DNA of 64,000 nucleotides, taken from the NCBI RefSeq assembly GCF_000422505.1, contig NZ_KE383866.1, forward strand, positions 245,342-309,341. The letters are read 5' to 3'. Shown here piece by piece: positions 54,778 through 64,000 of the stretch (position 1 is the stretch's first letter; every line of letters starts with the position of its first letter). A program made the position numbers and the translations under genes. Below the pieces are notes generated by a model. It made no database searches, had not been told where the DNA came from, and saw only the letters and a list, made by a program, of their open reading frames with translations. This stretch comes from Paenibacillus pinihumi DSM 23905 = JCM 16419. Lineage in GTDB: Bacteria > Bacillota > Bacilli > Paenibacillales > Paenibacillaceae.

Positions 54778-56099
54778 GTTGCAGCCCTCCCCCCTAGAAG
54801 CTTGTGAAGCACATCCGCTATATACTGGAGCATAGGCTCAGTCAGCCCCGGATACACGCCAATCCAGAAAGTCTGGTTCATGATGATATCCGTATTTGTC
54901 AGCGGGCTGGCTACCCGGTGCACGATATCCTTGTAGGCCGGCTGGCGCAGCAGATTGCCGGCAAACAGCAGCCGGGTTCCGATCTTGTGTCCTTCGAGTG
55001 CCTGCACAAGCTCATTGCGGGACAACGGCGCCTGCTCCCTGACCGTAATCGGGAAGCCAAACCAGCTCGGGTCGCTGCCTGGTGTCGCTTCCGGCAGAAT
55101 AAGCATATGTTCCAGTGGCTTCAGCGCCGCCTTCAAAAAGTTGAAATTGCGCTTGCGCTGCTCTATAAACAGGGGAAGCTTCTTGAGCTGCGCCGTTCCG
55201 ACTGCCGCCTGCATATCCGTCACCTTGAGGTTGTAACCGATATGGCTGTATGTGTACTTGTGGTCATATCCGCACGGCAGCGTCCCCAACTCCCAGCCAA
55301 AGCGGCGGCCGCATGTATTGTCCTTGCCCGGCTTGCACCAGCAGTCCCTTCCCCAATCACGGAAAGATTCCGTAATTTTCTTCAGCCTGGGCTGGGACGT
55401 TAGTACAGCTCCCCCCTCGCCCATCGTAATGTGGTGTGCAGGATAGAAGCTGACCGTCGCCAAATCCCCGAAGCTTCCGACCTGCTGGCCCCCATACCGG
55501 GAGCCAACCGCATCACAGCAGTCCTCGATCAGCCATAAACCATACTTGTCGGCAATTCGCTTGACCTCGCTCAGGCCGAACGGATTGCCTAGTGTGTGTG
55601 CAACCATAATGGCCTTGGTCTTGCTGCTGACCGCCGCTTCCAGCAGCTTCGTATCCATGTTGTAGGTCGGGATATCGACATCGATAAATACTGGAACCAT
55701 TCCGTGCTGAATCATCGGGTTAACGGTTGTCGGGAAACCAGCGGCAACGGTAATGACCTCGTCTCCCGGCTGCAACTGCCTGCTGCCAAGCTGAGGCGAG
55801 GTAAGTGTTGAGAAGGCAAGCAGATTGGCGCTGGAGCCGGAGTTGGTCAGCAGCGCATAGCGATGGTTCATACAGGATGCGAATTCCCGTTCGAACTGGC
55901 GGGCGTATCTTCCCTCTGTCAGCCAGAAATCCAGTGAGGAATCGACGAGAACCGACAGTTCCTCCGCATCAAATACTTTGCCGCTGACAGGAATGTAATC
56001 CTTCCCCGGCTGAAATGTCTGCTGGGGCCATTGGCTGGCATAATAATCTGCCGTCAGCCGCAAAATTTGCTCCCGCAGTTGTTGTCCAGATTCCTTCAT
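54774..56099 (-). CDS. rfbH: CDP-4-keto-6-deoxyglucose-3-dehydrase (RfbH/E1)
   Basis: 441 aa DegT/DnrJ/EryC1-fold, PMP-dependent dehydrase. The lysine that binds PLP in sugar aminotransferases is replaced by His (H222 in [13 protein letters not shown]), the defining feature of E1. The [2Fe-2S] cluster signature C-X57-C-X1-C-X7-C is met exactly by C195, C253, C255 and C263. It removes the C3 hydroxyl of CDP-4-keto-6-deoxyglucose. Completion of the reaction normally requires the E3 reductase (RfbI/AscD/DdhD), which is not in this window. First gene of the cluster, AGGAGGAACT upstream. Confidence 0.93.
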   Translation of the reverse strand: MKESGQQLREQILRLTADYYASQWPQQTFQPGKDYIPVSGKVFDAEELSVLVDSSLDFWLTEGRYARQFEREFASCMNHRYALLTNSGSSANLLAFSTLTSPQLGSRQLQPGDEVITVAAGFPTTVNPMIQHGMVPVFIDVDIPTYNMDTKLLEAAVSSKTKAIMVAHTLGNPFGLSEVKRIADKYGLWLIEDCCDAVGSRYGGQQVGSFGDLATVSFYPAHHITMGEGGAVLTSQPRLKKITESFRDWGRDCWCKPGKDNTCGRRFGWELGTLPCGYDHKYTYSHIGYNLKVTDMQAAVGTAQLKKLPLFIEQRKRNFNFLKAALKPLEHMLILPEATPGSDPSWFGFPITVREQAPLSRNELVQALEGHKIGTRLLFAGNLLRQPAYKDIVHRVASPLTNTDIIMNQTFWIGVYPGLTEPMLQYIADVLHKLLGGRAAT

Positions 56100-56234
56100 G
56101 AAGTGCAGTTCCTCCTAGCGGACATTAATAATTGCAGCTTCGCAGCCCTTTTCTGCGAATAAGGCATAAACAGCTTTCTTTATGTATATGTAATCAGTAA
56201 AAATAGTTTACTGATTTTCCCAAGGAGGATGCAG

Positions 56235-57716
56235 ATGACCTTTATCAGCGAAGAATTGGCGGCACGTTTTCACCATTTTGGCTCGCATACTTATGTCCAG
56301 GAGGGCGGGCAATTCGTCTATCCCGAAGATGTATCCGTCGGCAGCAATGTATTTATCCGTTCCCATTACTGGTTCAATGTCATCAGCCCGGGGTTAGGCA
56401 CCAGCCCGAAGATTATTATCGGGGACGGTACGCAGTGCAATCTGGGACTGGTCATATCTGCGGTGAACCGGGTAGAGCTCAAGGCGAATGTATTGACCGG
56501 TCCCAATGTCTATATATCCGATACCGATCATCAATACCGTGAGGTCGGCATTCCGATTCACTCCCAGGGGATTACATCCTATATGCACCGTGTGGAAATC
56601 GGGGAAGGCGCATGGATCGGGGCCAATGCGGTTATTGTAGGCAATGTGAAGGTTGGCAAGGGCAGTGTCATTTCGGCCAATAGTGTCGTGACGGGAGATA
56701 TCCCGGATTATTGTGTAGCCGGAGGCTCCCCCGCAAAAATTTTAAGAGTCTATGATCCTGCTTCCGGACAATGGCTGAGGACCCGTTCCAAACGGGAGGC
56801 TGCCCGAATACTGGATCGCAGAAAAGAGCAGCCGCTGCTTTCGATCTGCATTCCGACATATAACCGGGCGAGTGATCTTGAGCAATGCCTGGAATCGATC
56901 TATTCCCAGATTGGCGATACTGATCTTATCGAAGTGAGAGTAAGCGACAATGCATCCACTGATGCAACCCAAAAAGTGCTAAAACGATATGCTGAACAGT
57001 ACCCAAGTTTTCACTACCAGCACAATGCTGAGAATATCGGCGCCGATCCGAATATTATGCATGTGCTCGGACAAGGCAAGGGGAAGTTCCTGAAAATTCA
57101 GGGAGATGATGATTTCTACGTTCCGGAAACACTCATTCCGCTTCTTCATGTGCTGCATACGTACAAGGATTGCTCCGTCATTCATATTGATCTGCTGCAA
57201 CCAACCGGGGTTGTCGAAGGCGGCGAAGGGCTGGAAGCATTCTTGAATAAATCCTCTATCTACTCCTCCTTCATCTCTGCTACGATACTGCGGCGGGAGG
57301 ATTGGGAGCGGATAGAGGACAAAGGTTTGTATCTCGACTCCTCCTTTAATCAAATCTATTGGCAGTACGCCATGCTGGAGCAAAATCCGAGATTTTGCGT
57401 GGTACACCGCAGCATGTTCACCTATGCCGGCAATGATACCGCCAGTTATAATTTCGGACGGGTGTTCATTGACAGCTACCAGCGGATTTTACAACATTTT
57501 GTGGGGCGCGGCTTATCCGGGGAAAGCATCCGGGCCGACAAGCAACGCGTCTTCTATTCCTTCATCCTGCCCTGGTTCCAGCGGTTTGCGTCCAGCGGCT
57601 CCGGGAAACTGGAAGGCTTTGAAATTTATTTCAGCCAGCATTATGGCAACGAGCCCTATTACCCTGAAGCCATGCAGCAGATTCAGCTTATTGCAGCGAG
57701 ACACGCTTCTTTGTAA
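56235..57716 (+). CDS. fusion: hexapeptide (LbH) acyltransferase + GT2 glycosyltransferase
   Basis: 493 aa from the second ATG at 56235, which is 7 bp after AAGGAGG (the first ATG, 56229, lies too close to the site). Residues about 30-185 are left-handed beta-helix hexapeptide repeats ending VEIGEGAWIGANAVIVGNVKVGKGSVISANSVVTGDIPDYCVAGGSPAKILR, as in maltose/galactoside O-acetyltransferases. From about 205 a GT2 domain begins (LSICIPTYNRASDLEQCLESI, SDNASTDAT, KIQGDDDFY). The combined protein would acylate and transfer sugar in one polypeptide. It is divergent from rfbH with about 135 bp between. Substrates unknown. Confidence 0.85.
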   Translation: MTFISEELAARFHHFGSHTYVQEGGQFVYPEDVSVGSNVFIRSHYWFNVISPGLGTSPKIIIGDGTQCNLGLVISAVNRVELKANVLTGPNVYISDTDHQYREVGIPIHSQGITSYMHRVEIGEGAWIGANAVIVGNVKVGKGSVISANSVVTGDIPDYCVAGGSPAKILRVYDPASGQWLRTRSKREAARILDRRKEQPLLSICIPTYNRASDLEQCLESIYSQIGDTDLIEVRVSDNASTDATQKVLKRYAEQYPSFHYQHNAENIGADPNIMHVLGQGKGKFLKIQGDDDFYVPETLIPLLHVLHTYKDCSVIHIDLLQPTGVVEGGEGLEAFLNKSSIYSSFISATILRREDWERIEDKGLYLDSSFNQIYWQYAMLEQNPRFCVVHRSMFTYAGNDTASYNFGRVFIDSYQRILQHFVGRGLSGESIRADKQRVFYSFILPWFQRFASSGSGKLEGFEIYFSQHYGNEPYYPEAMQQIQLIAARHASL

Positions 57717-57768
57717 TGACTCGCACAGCTCAACATGGTTGAAGTTCCATTATCCGGTCATCAAACAC

Positions 57769-57808
57769 GAAGAACCCTCTGAAAACTGCAGCTTTCAGAG
57801 GGTTCTTC
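57769..57808. terminator. bidirectional rho-independent terminator
   Basis: 16-bp arms GAAGAACCCTCTGAAA / TTTCAGAGGGTTCTTC between convergent genes. Confidence 0.88.
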
Positions 57809-57820
57809 TATGTATCCGGA

Positions 57821-58567
57821 TCAAGGAGATTTGAGAAAGCGGAAATATTTGGCCTGACCGATTGTAACGCTTACTTTATTGAAGAATACTGGCGGCTGTG
57901 CTATAGAGGAACGCTTCATTTTGGAAGGCGCAGCCTCCTGCAAAACCTCCTCGGTAATTTCGATCCGAGGCCGGCGGGAATACTCTGCTGTTTTTTCCTC
58001 GACGACTTGCCAGTCCTGCATATGCTGCCACTCCATATACTCCCTGTCTTTCTGTTTTTCTTCCTCATCTTTAATAATTTCAAAATCCTCAAAACTTTCA
58101 TGAATCTTCTGATCCCGGCTGCCGGATTCTTTCTGGTAATTGGAAGACTCCTTGCAGACCTCACTTTTGTTCGCCGGCTGCATATAGCAGGAGCTCAAAT
58201 AGTTCAGGCTTTCCAATGTCCGCTCTGCGCAATATCGGTTTTGCAGCGGTTTACGTGCCAATAGAGCCTGGAACTGTTCCATTTCAGGCACCATCTCATG
58301 TTGCTGACATATGCTGTTTTGCTCTGATCCGGCAGCGCTTTTTCCTGTAACGGCATCCATACAGGCAATGGAGTTCTGCTTTCTCTGGCTCTGGACGTGA
58401 AGCTGGACCAGGGTATGCAGCATATTCATCATTTGAAATTCGAGGAGCCGGTTTTCCCTGTCCGGGCCTTCACTGACCCGTTCTGCCAGTCCGCTGCAAA
58501 TATGAATAACTGAGGCGGTCAACCGCTTGAGAGAATGTTTATATTCGGATGCTGTATTAGTCTCCAC
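57821..58567 (-). CDS. hypothetical protein, charged, spore-surface locus
   Basis: About 248 aa from GTG at 58567 (an AGGAGAAGAGGG site lies upstream); the frame is open to 58606. N-terminal 100 residues are helical (LKRLTASVIHICSGLAERV, LLEFQMMNMLHTLVQLHVQ) and vaguely recall the small helical domain of the neighbouring paralogue family. The middle is Gln/Ser/Cys-rich and residues about 150-220 are acidic/charged (FEIIKDEEEKQKDREYMEWQ). No enzyme motif. No family recognised. Same strand and spacing as the three following genes, so probably part of the same spore surface locus. Confidence 0.6.
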   Translation of the reverse strand: METNTASEYKHSLKRLTASVIHICSGLAERVSEGPDRENRLLEFQMMNMLHTLVQLHVQSQRKQNSIACMDAVTGKSAAGSEQNSICQQHEMVPEMEQFQALLARKPLQNRYCAERTLESLNYLSSCYMQPANKSEVCKESSNYQKESGSRDQKIHESFEDFEIIKDEEEKQKDREYMEWQHMQDWQVVEEKTAEYSRRPRIEITEEVLQEAAPSKMKRSSIAQPPVFFNKVSVTIGQAKYFRFLKSP

Positions 58568-58642
58568 AGTCTCAACCCTCTTCTCCTTCCATTGTACGTT
58601 GCACACCGTTATTGACGCTTTCCCTTGTGCCAGTCCTGCTGC

Positions 58643-59077
58643 TTATCCCCATTCATCATATTCATCCCATTGCGCATACTTCATATCCTCAAGATCGTCC
58701 TGCTCCTGATAGCGGCTCTTCTTCGGCTTATTAAATTTGCTCTTGTATGACCCGTCTGTAATCGGGCAGCTAGCCCGGCCATCCAGCCCTTCCAGGTCCA
58801 ATTGAAGTACAGTATCCAGCTTTTTGAGCAGCATCCATTCTGCCATTACGACCGAATCCATGAACTGGATGACTGAATGATTAAATCTGATAATATCTTC
58901 AACCGAAGAAGCCCCGCTGCCCAGATTCTCTTCTGAAAAAGTACGGATATGCTCCGCTTCAGTATCCAGCAATCTCGAAAGTGCTTTTTCTTCCGAAGCA
59001 ATGGATTCGATCAGATGAGATACTGCTTCGTTCATTGTTGGAATGGGCTGAGAAGATAACTTTCCTTTGATATCCAT
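58643..59077 (-). CDS. small protein of the exosporium N-terminal-domain paralogue family, divergent member
   Basis: 144 aa. Residues 14-95 follow the same pattern as its neighbours (VSHLIESIASEEKALSRLLDTEAEHIRTF, then an INxSVxxxMxxVxxxEWxLLKKLD repeat), but the recurring motif is diverged. The C-terminus (about 100-144) is charged and rich in Asp/Tyr/Trp (DDLEDMKYAQWDEYDEWG). It has AAAGGAGGAT upstream and lacks a collagen tail. It is probably a spore surface accessory protein. Confidence 0.65.
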   Translation of the reverse strand: MDIKGKLSSQPIPTMNEAVSHLIESIASEEKALSRLLDTEAEHIRTFSEENLGSGASSVEDIIRFNHSVIQFMDSVVMAEWMLLKKLDTVLQLDLEGLDGRASCPITDGSYKSKFNKPKKSRYQEQDDLEDMKYAQWDEYDEWG

Positions 59078-59095
59078 CTTGATCCTCCTTTGCTC

Positions 59096-59410
59096 CTACT
59101 CTTCGATACACTCCTCACTAAATTCACAATGTTCTTCCAGCTTCAGCACATCCTCCAGCTTAAAGTGGAGCAGCATCTGGTTTTTTATTACATTCCGGAG
59201 CATCCGGTCCACACTGTCATTGATTTTGATGGCATCTCCGAGGCTGAAGCAATGCTCATGGATAACCTTTTGCAGTTTTTCCGCTTCCGCATTGATAATA
59301 TGGGACAGACCGATTTCTTCGAGGGCGATAGAAGTCAGAAGAAGATTGATAACCTCCGGCCTTTTTAAAATTATTTCAGGTGTAATATCTGGAACATTCG
59401 GCATACTCAT
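59096..59410 (-). CDS. small protein, exosporium-type N-terminal domain only
   Basis: 104 aa from the ATG at 59410 (AAAGGGAG 9 bp upstream); the frame extends to 59617. Begins MSMPNVPDITPEIILKRPEVINL and carries [19 protein letters not shown], then KINDSVDRMLRNVIKNQMLLHFKLEDVLK, the same architecture as the collagen protein's first 95 residues. It ends after the domain with an acidic Cys/Glu tail (EEHCEFSEECIEE). Likely a non-filament paralogue assembled with, or anchoring, the collagen-like protein. Confidence 0.75.
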   Translation of the reverse strand: MSMPNVPDITPEIILKRPEVINLLLTSIALEEIGLSHIINAEAEKLQKVIHEHCFSLGDAIKINDSVDRMLRNVIKNQMLLHFKLEDVLKLEEHCEFSEECIEE

Positions 59411-59641
59411 AACTTCCATCTCCCTTTCATTATGTAATGCGCCTCGTGGCATCTCCCGCTTTTCGCCGACATACTTTGCTGGTATCAAGAAATTAGGCCG
59501 ATCTATTATTCTACAATCATATATATGAACAGTTTGTTTAATCCATGAACACAACCTTATGAAAATAATTAAAAAAGACGTATGAAGGACAGATCCGCTT
59601 GCGATCATCGTCCTCACACGCCTTCGAAAATTGATATTTAC

Positions 59642-59956
59642 TCAGCCTGTAATTGTAACCGATACATGTGAAAGAACAGTATCCAGCTTTTGCTGCAGTA
59701 ATATTTCCTTTCTTACGACCTCCTGCAAAGTCCGGCGGACACTTTCATCAATGGCCAGCAAATTCGACAGGGTTGCTGGCGGCGTCAGGCCTGGGCCTAA
59801 GGTTCCGACAACAAATTGAATTTTCTCTGCTTCCGCGTTAATAATATGGGCCAGAGCCAGCTCCTCCAGAGCAATGGAGGCCAACAGCAATGATACGGTC
59901 TGGCCAATCGTGATTGAAATCGTTGGCGTAATATTAGGTATGGACGCTTGGGACAA
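59642..59956 (-). CDS. small protein, exosporium-type N-terminal domain only
   Basis: 104 aa starting at TTG (59956), with GAGGTGA upstream; the resulting MSQASIPNITPTISITIGQT parallels [11 protein letters not shown] of the collagen gene. Contains LASIALEELALAHIINAEAEKIQF, then LLAIDESVRRTLQEVVRKEILLQQKLD. The protein ends right after the domain. It is the closest local match to the collagen gene's leader, and it precedes the 59096 gene on the same strand. Confidence 0.78.
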   Translation of the reverse strand: MSQASIPNITPTISITIGQTVSLLLASIALEELALAHIINAEAEKIQFVVGTLGPGLTPPATLSNLLAIDESVRRTLQEVVRKEILLQQKLDTVLSHVSVTITG

Positions 59957-60127
59957 GCAAATCACCTCGCTACAAGTTTTAGAAAGCTAAATGTGCTCGA
60001 AGAACACTGTTAAGCACGGGTTCAATATTCAGCCGTTGTAAAAATTCCCTTTCTGTTTTTTCTTATGTATATGACGTAATGCTTATCTTTCTGAACCAAA
60101 AAAAGTTCTGTGATGCAAATGAAATAA

Positions 60128-60164
60128 AAAGCAAGCCATACCTGGACGCAGTATGGCTTGCTTT
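60128..60164 (-). terminator. rho-independent terminator after collagen-like gene
   Basis: AAAGCAAGCCATAC / GTATGGCTTGCTTT arms with a TTTTTATTT minus-strand tail, 14 bp after the stop codon. Confidence 0.85.
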
Positions 60165-60177
60165 CAATGAATCGTTA

Positions 60178-61563
<1,386 letters not shown>

Positions 61564-61795
61564 GATTATCCAGCTCCTTCTCCAATGTAATTCTTTACAA
61601 ACTATTCCTTAGCCTTTGTGAAGGAAACAGTTTCCCAAAATTTTGTTAGCCCAAAGCTGATACCGAAGCATTTCCTGCTGTAGCTGTCAACCGCTCAATT
61701 CCTGCAAAAAACTCCGCTCCATCTGATTTTCACTGTTCTTATTGACATAACAATGAGAATACAATGAAATAAAATGAGTTTAAGGAGCGGGAGCA

Positions 61796-62923
61796 ATGAG
61801 GGACCCTTCACTATCGCTGTGCATGATTGTCAAAGATGAAGCAACCTCAATCGGTCGTTGTCTTGACAGTGTCAAAGATGTCGTGGATGAAATTGTTATC
61901 GTAGATACTGGTTCCAGCGATTCTACTGTTGAAATTTGTAAGGCCTATGGTGCAATCGTACACACCTTTACGTGGAACGAAAGTTTTGCTGAAGCACGCA
62001 ACTACGGACTGGACCGTGCAAGAGGCGAGTGGGTTATGTGGCTGGATGCAGACGAACAATGTGCAATTTCTGAATTGGACAGGTTTCGAGAGCAGCTAAA
62101 TCATGATACAGAACTTGTATATGCAGTCCATCTGCACAATTATATTGGCCCCGATATAAATCCGGATCGCGCCTTCCACATTACACAACCGAGGTTGTTT
62201 CGCAACCATCGCGGCTTCAAATTCACCAACCGCATCCATGAAACTTTGAACTTGAATGATGCGGCTCCACATCTTTGGAACCAGCAGAATATTAATCTTA
62301 TTCCTGCAGTTATCCATCATTACGGATATATGGATGACGCAATTTCTGCTAAAAACAAAGTCCAGCGGAACATAGCCTTGCTTCAACGTGAAATCAGCGA
62401 TCAATCGCACTCACCATGGATGGAATACCATTTGGCTGTTGAATACGCCCGCTTACAATATTATGAAGAAGCGTTTAAATACGTGAACCATTCTATAGCC
62501 CGTTTTATTGAAAATCAGCTTATGCCTCCTTCGCTTCTATACCGGCTCAAATATTCCGTGTTAATTGCTTCAGGGAATTTGCAACCCGCAAGAGATGGGA
62601 TCGATAAAGCACTGCTCCTTTATCCTGATTACGTGGATTTGCATTTTTATAAAGCTCTTATTCTGTATTTAATGAGCAGATTTGATGAAGCTCTGGATCA
62701 ATTCGATAACTGCCTGGAGATCGGGGATCAAATTACATCCCATTTGTCTCTAAAAGGGAGCGGAAGCTTCCAGGCCTGGTACTACAAGGGTCTTTGTTAT
62801 CAGGAATTGGGACAGGTGAGCAAAGCTATCCAGGCCTATCAGAAGGCAGCAGATCTATCTTGCGGCCATGAGCCGGCCATGCTTGCATTAAAGAAACTGC
62901 ATCATACGGATGCCGCCGAATAA
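61796..62923 (+). CDS. GT2 glycosyltransferase with TPR repeats
   Basis: 375 aa. N-terminal GT2: SLCMIVKDEATSIGRCLDSV, VIVDTGSSDST, then MWLDADEQ (DxD). From about 210 come TPR-like units (YEEAFKYVNHSIARF, ARDGIDKALLLYP, FDEALDQFDNCLEIG, VSKAIQAYQKAADLS). AAGGAGCGGGAGC precedes the ATG. It lies between two collagen-like genes, divergent from one, making it a prime candidate for glycosylating them. It is architecturally the twin of the 49970 gene. Donor sugar not predictable. Confidence 0.88.
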   Translation: MRDPSLSLCMIVKDEATSIGRCLDSVKDVVDEIVIVDTGSSDSTVEICKAYGAIVHTFTWNESFAEARNYGLDRARGEWVMWLDADEQCAISELDRFREQLNHDTELVYAVHLHNYIGPDINPDRAFHITQPRLFRNHRGFKFTNRIHETLNLNDAAPHLWNQQNINLIPAVIHHYGYMDDAISAKNKVQRNIALLQREISDQSHSPWMEYHLAVEYARLQYYEEAFKYVNHSIARFIENQLMPPSLLYRLKYSVLIASGNLQPARDGIDKALLLYPDYVDLHFYKALILYLMSRFDEALDQFDNCLEIGDQITSHLSLKGSGSFQAWYYKGLCYQELGQVSKAIQAYQKAADLSCGHEPAMLALKKLHHTDAAE

Positions 62924-63006
62924 TAGTGGTTCCTGGCATTCATTTTTCTGCAACAACCAATCCTTGTTTGAAGAGTGGTATGTGATAGACTGATCGATTT
63001 TATTAG

Positions 63007-63049
63007 AAAAAGACTGCCGGTATCAGTCACCTGAGAACGGCAGTCTTTT
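63007..63049. terminator. rho-independent terminator between GT2 and second collagen gene
   Basis: AAAAGACTGCCG / CGGCAGTCTTTT arms, 16-nt loop, serving both convergent genes. Confidence 0.88.
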
Positions 63050-63058
63050 CATTCAAAT

Positions 63059-64000
<942 letters not shown>

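Overview
The window looks like a chromosomal segment of a spore-forming Firmicute, most likely Paenibacillus or a close relative. The reasons are strong AGGAGG-type ribosome binding sites, many GTG/TTG starts, BclA/BclB-like collagen-repeat exosporium proteins, a LysM spore-coat-type protein, a BmrCD-type exporter and futalosine-pathway menaquinone genes. Genus is inferred from gene content only. No rRNA, tRNA or CRISPR array was seen.

Layout. (1) 1-10.5 kb is a visibly AT-rich defence island. It holds a complete four-gene Wadjet operon (jetA-jetB-jetC-jetD, minus strand) of the DUF2397/DUF2398/TIGR02680/DUF2399 type, led by a small stand-alone TIR-like (PF10137/CAP12-type) protein. On its other side lie a zinc-ribbon/HTH protein and an Rpn-family PD-(D/E)XK protein. 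(2) 10.5-26.8 kb is housekeeping and accessory metabolism: two Nudix hydrolases, a truncated WecG/TagA glycosyltransferase, an APH-fold kinase, a GntR(YtrA)-ABC operon with two tandem 22-bp palindromes in its promoter, a LysM coat-like protein, a flavin oxidoreductase, a BmrCD-like heterodimeric exporter preceded by an unannotated leader-peptide/attenuator region, a MarR-MFS pair, and mqnB-mqnD. (3) 26.8-36.4 kb is an AT-rich insertion zone: an ABC ATPase/FtsX-like permease with a solute-binding-type lipoprotein, a VanZ-like protein, a frameshifted IS630-family element, a small secreted protein, a decayed IS3/IS150-type element and a possible IS30 scrap. (4) 36.4-47.8 kb is ordinary chromosome: GNAT, TVP38, His-rich lipoprotein, MHYT-PAS-GGDEF-EAL protein, DUF445, MMPL exporter with divergent TetR, HAD phosphatase, LOG protein. 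(5) 47.9-64 kb is a surface glycosylation and spore-filament locus.

How region 5 fits together. On the minus strand rfbH-rfbF-rfbG, a thiamine-diphosphate enzyme of the acetolactate-synthase fold, two GT2 glycosyltransferases and a methyltransferase form one directional cluster. RfbF, RfbG and RfbH are the known route from glucose-1-phosphate to a CDP-3,6-dideoxy-4-keto sugar. The ThDP enzyme has no IlvN or IlvC partner here and sits where YerE (the yersiniose C-C branching enzyme) would be expected, so a branched 3,6-dideoxyhexose is a reasonable prediction. Beside it are a hexapeptide acyltransferase-GT2 fusion, four tandem genes (three without collagen, one with) sharing a small N-terminal domain, a TPR-glycosyltransferase, and a second collagen-like protein running off the right edge. 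The simplest reading is an exosporium locus in which Thr-rich collagen repeats are decorated with a branched CDP-derived sugar. The glycan structure and its attachment to the filaments are inference.
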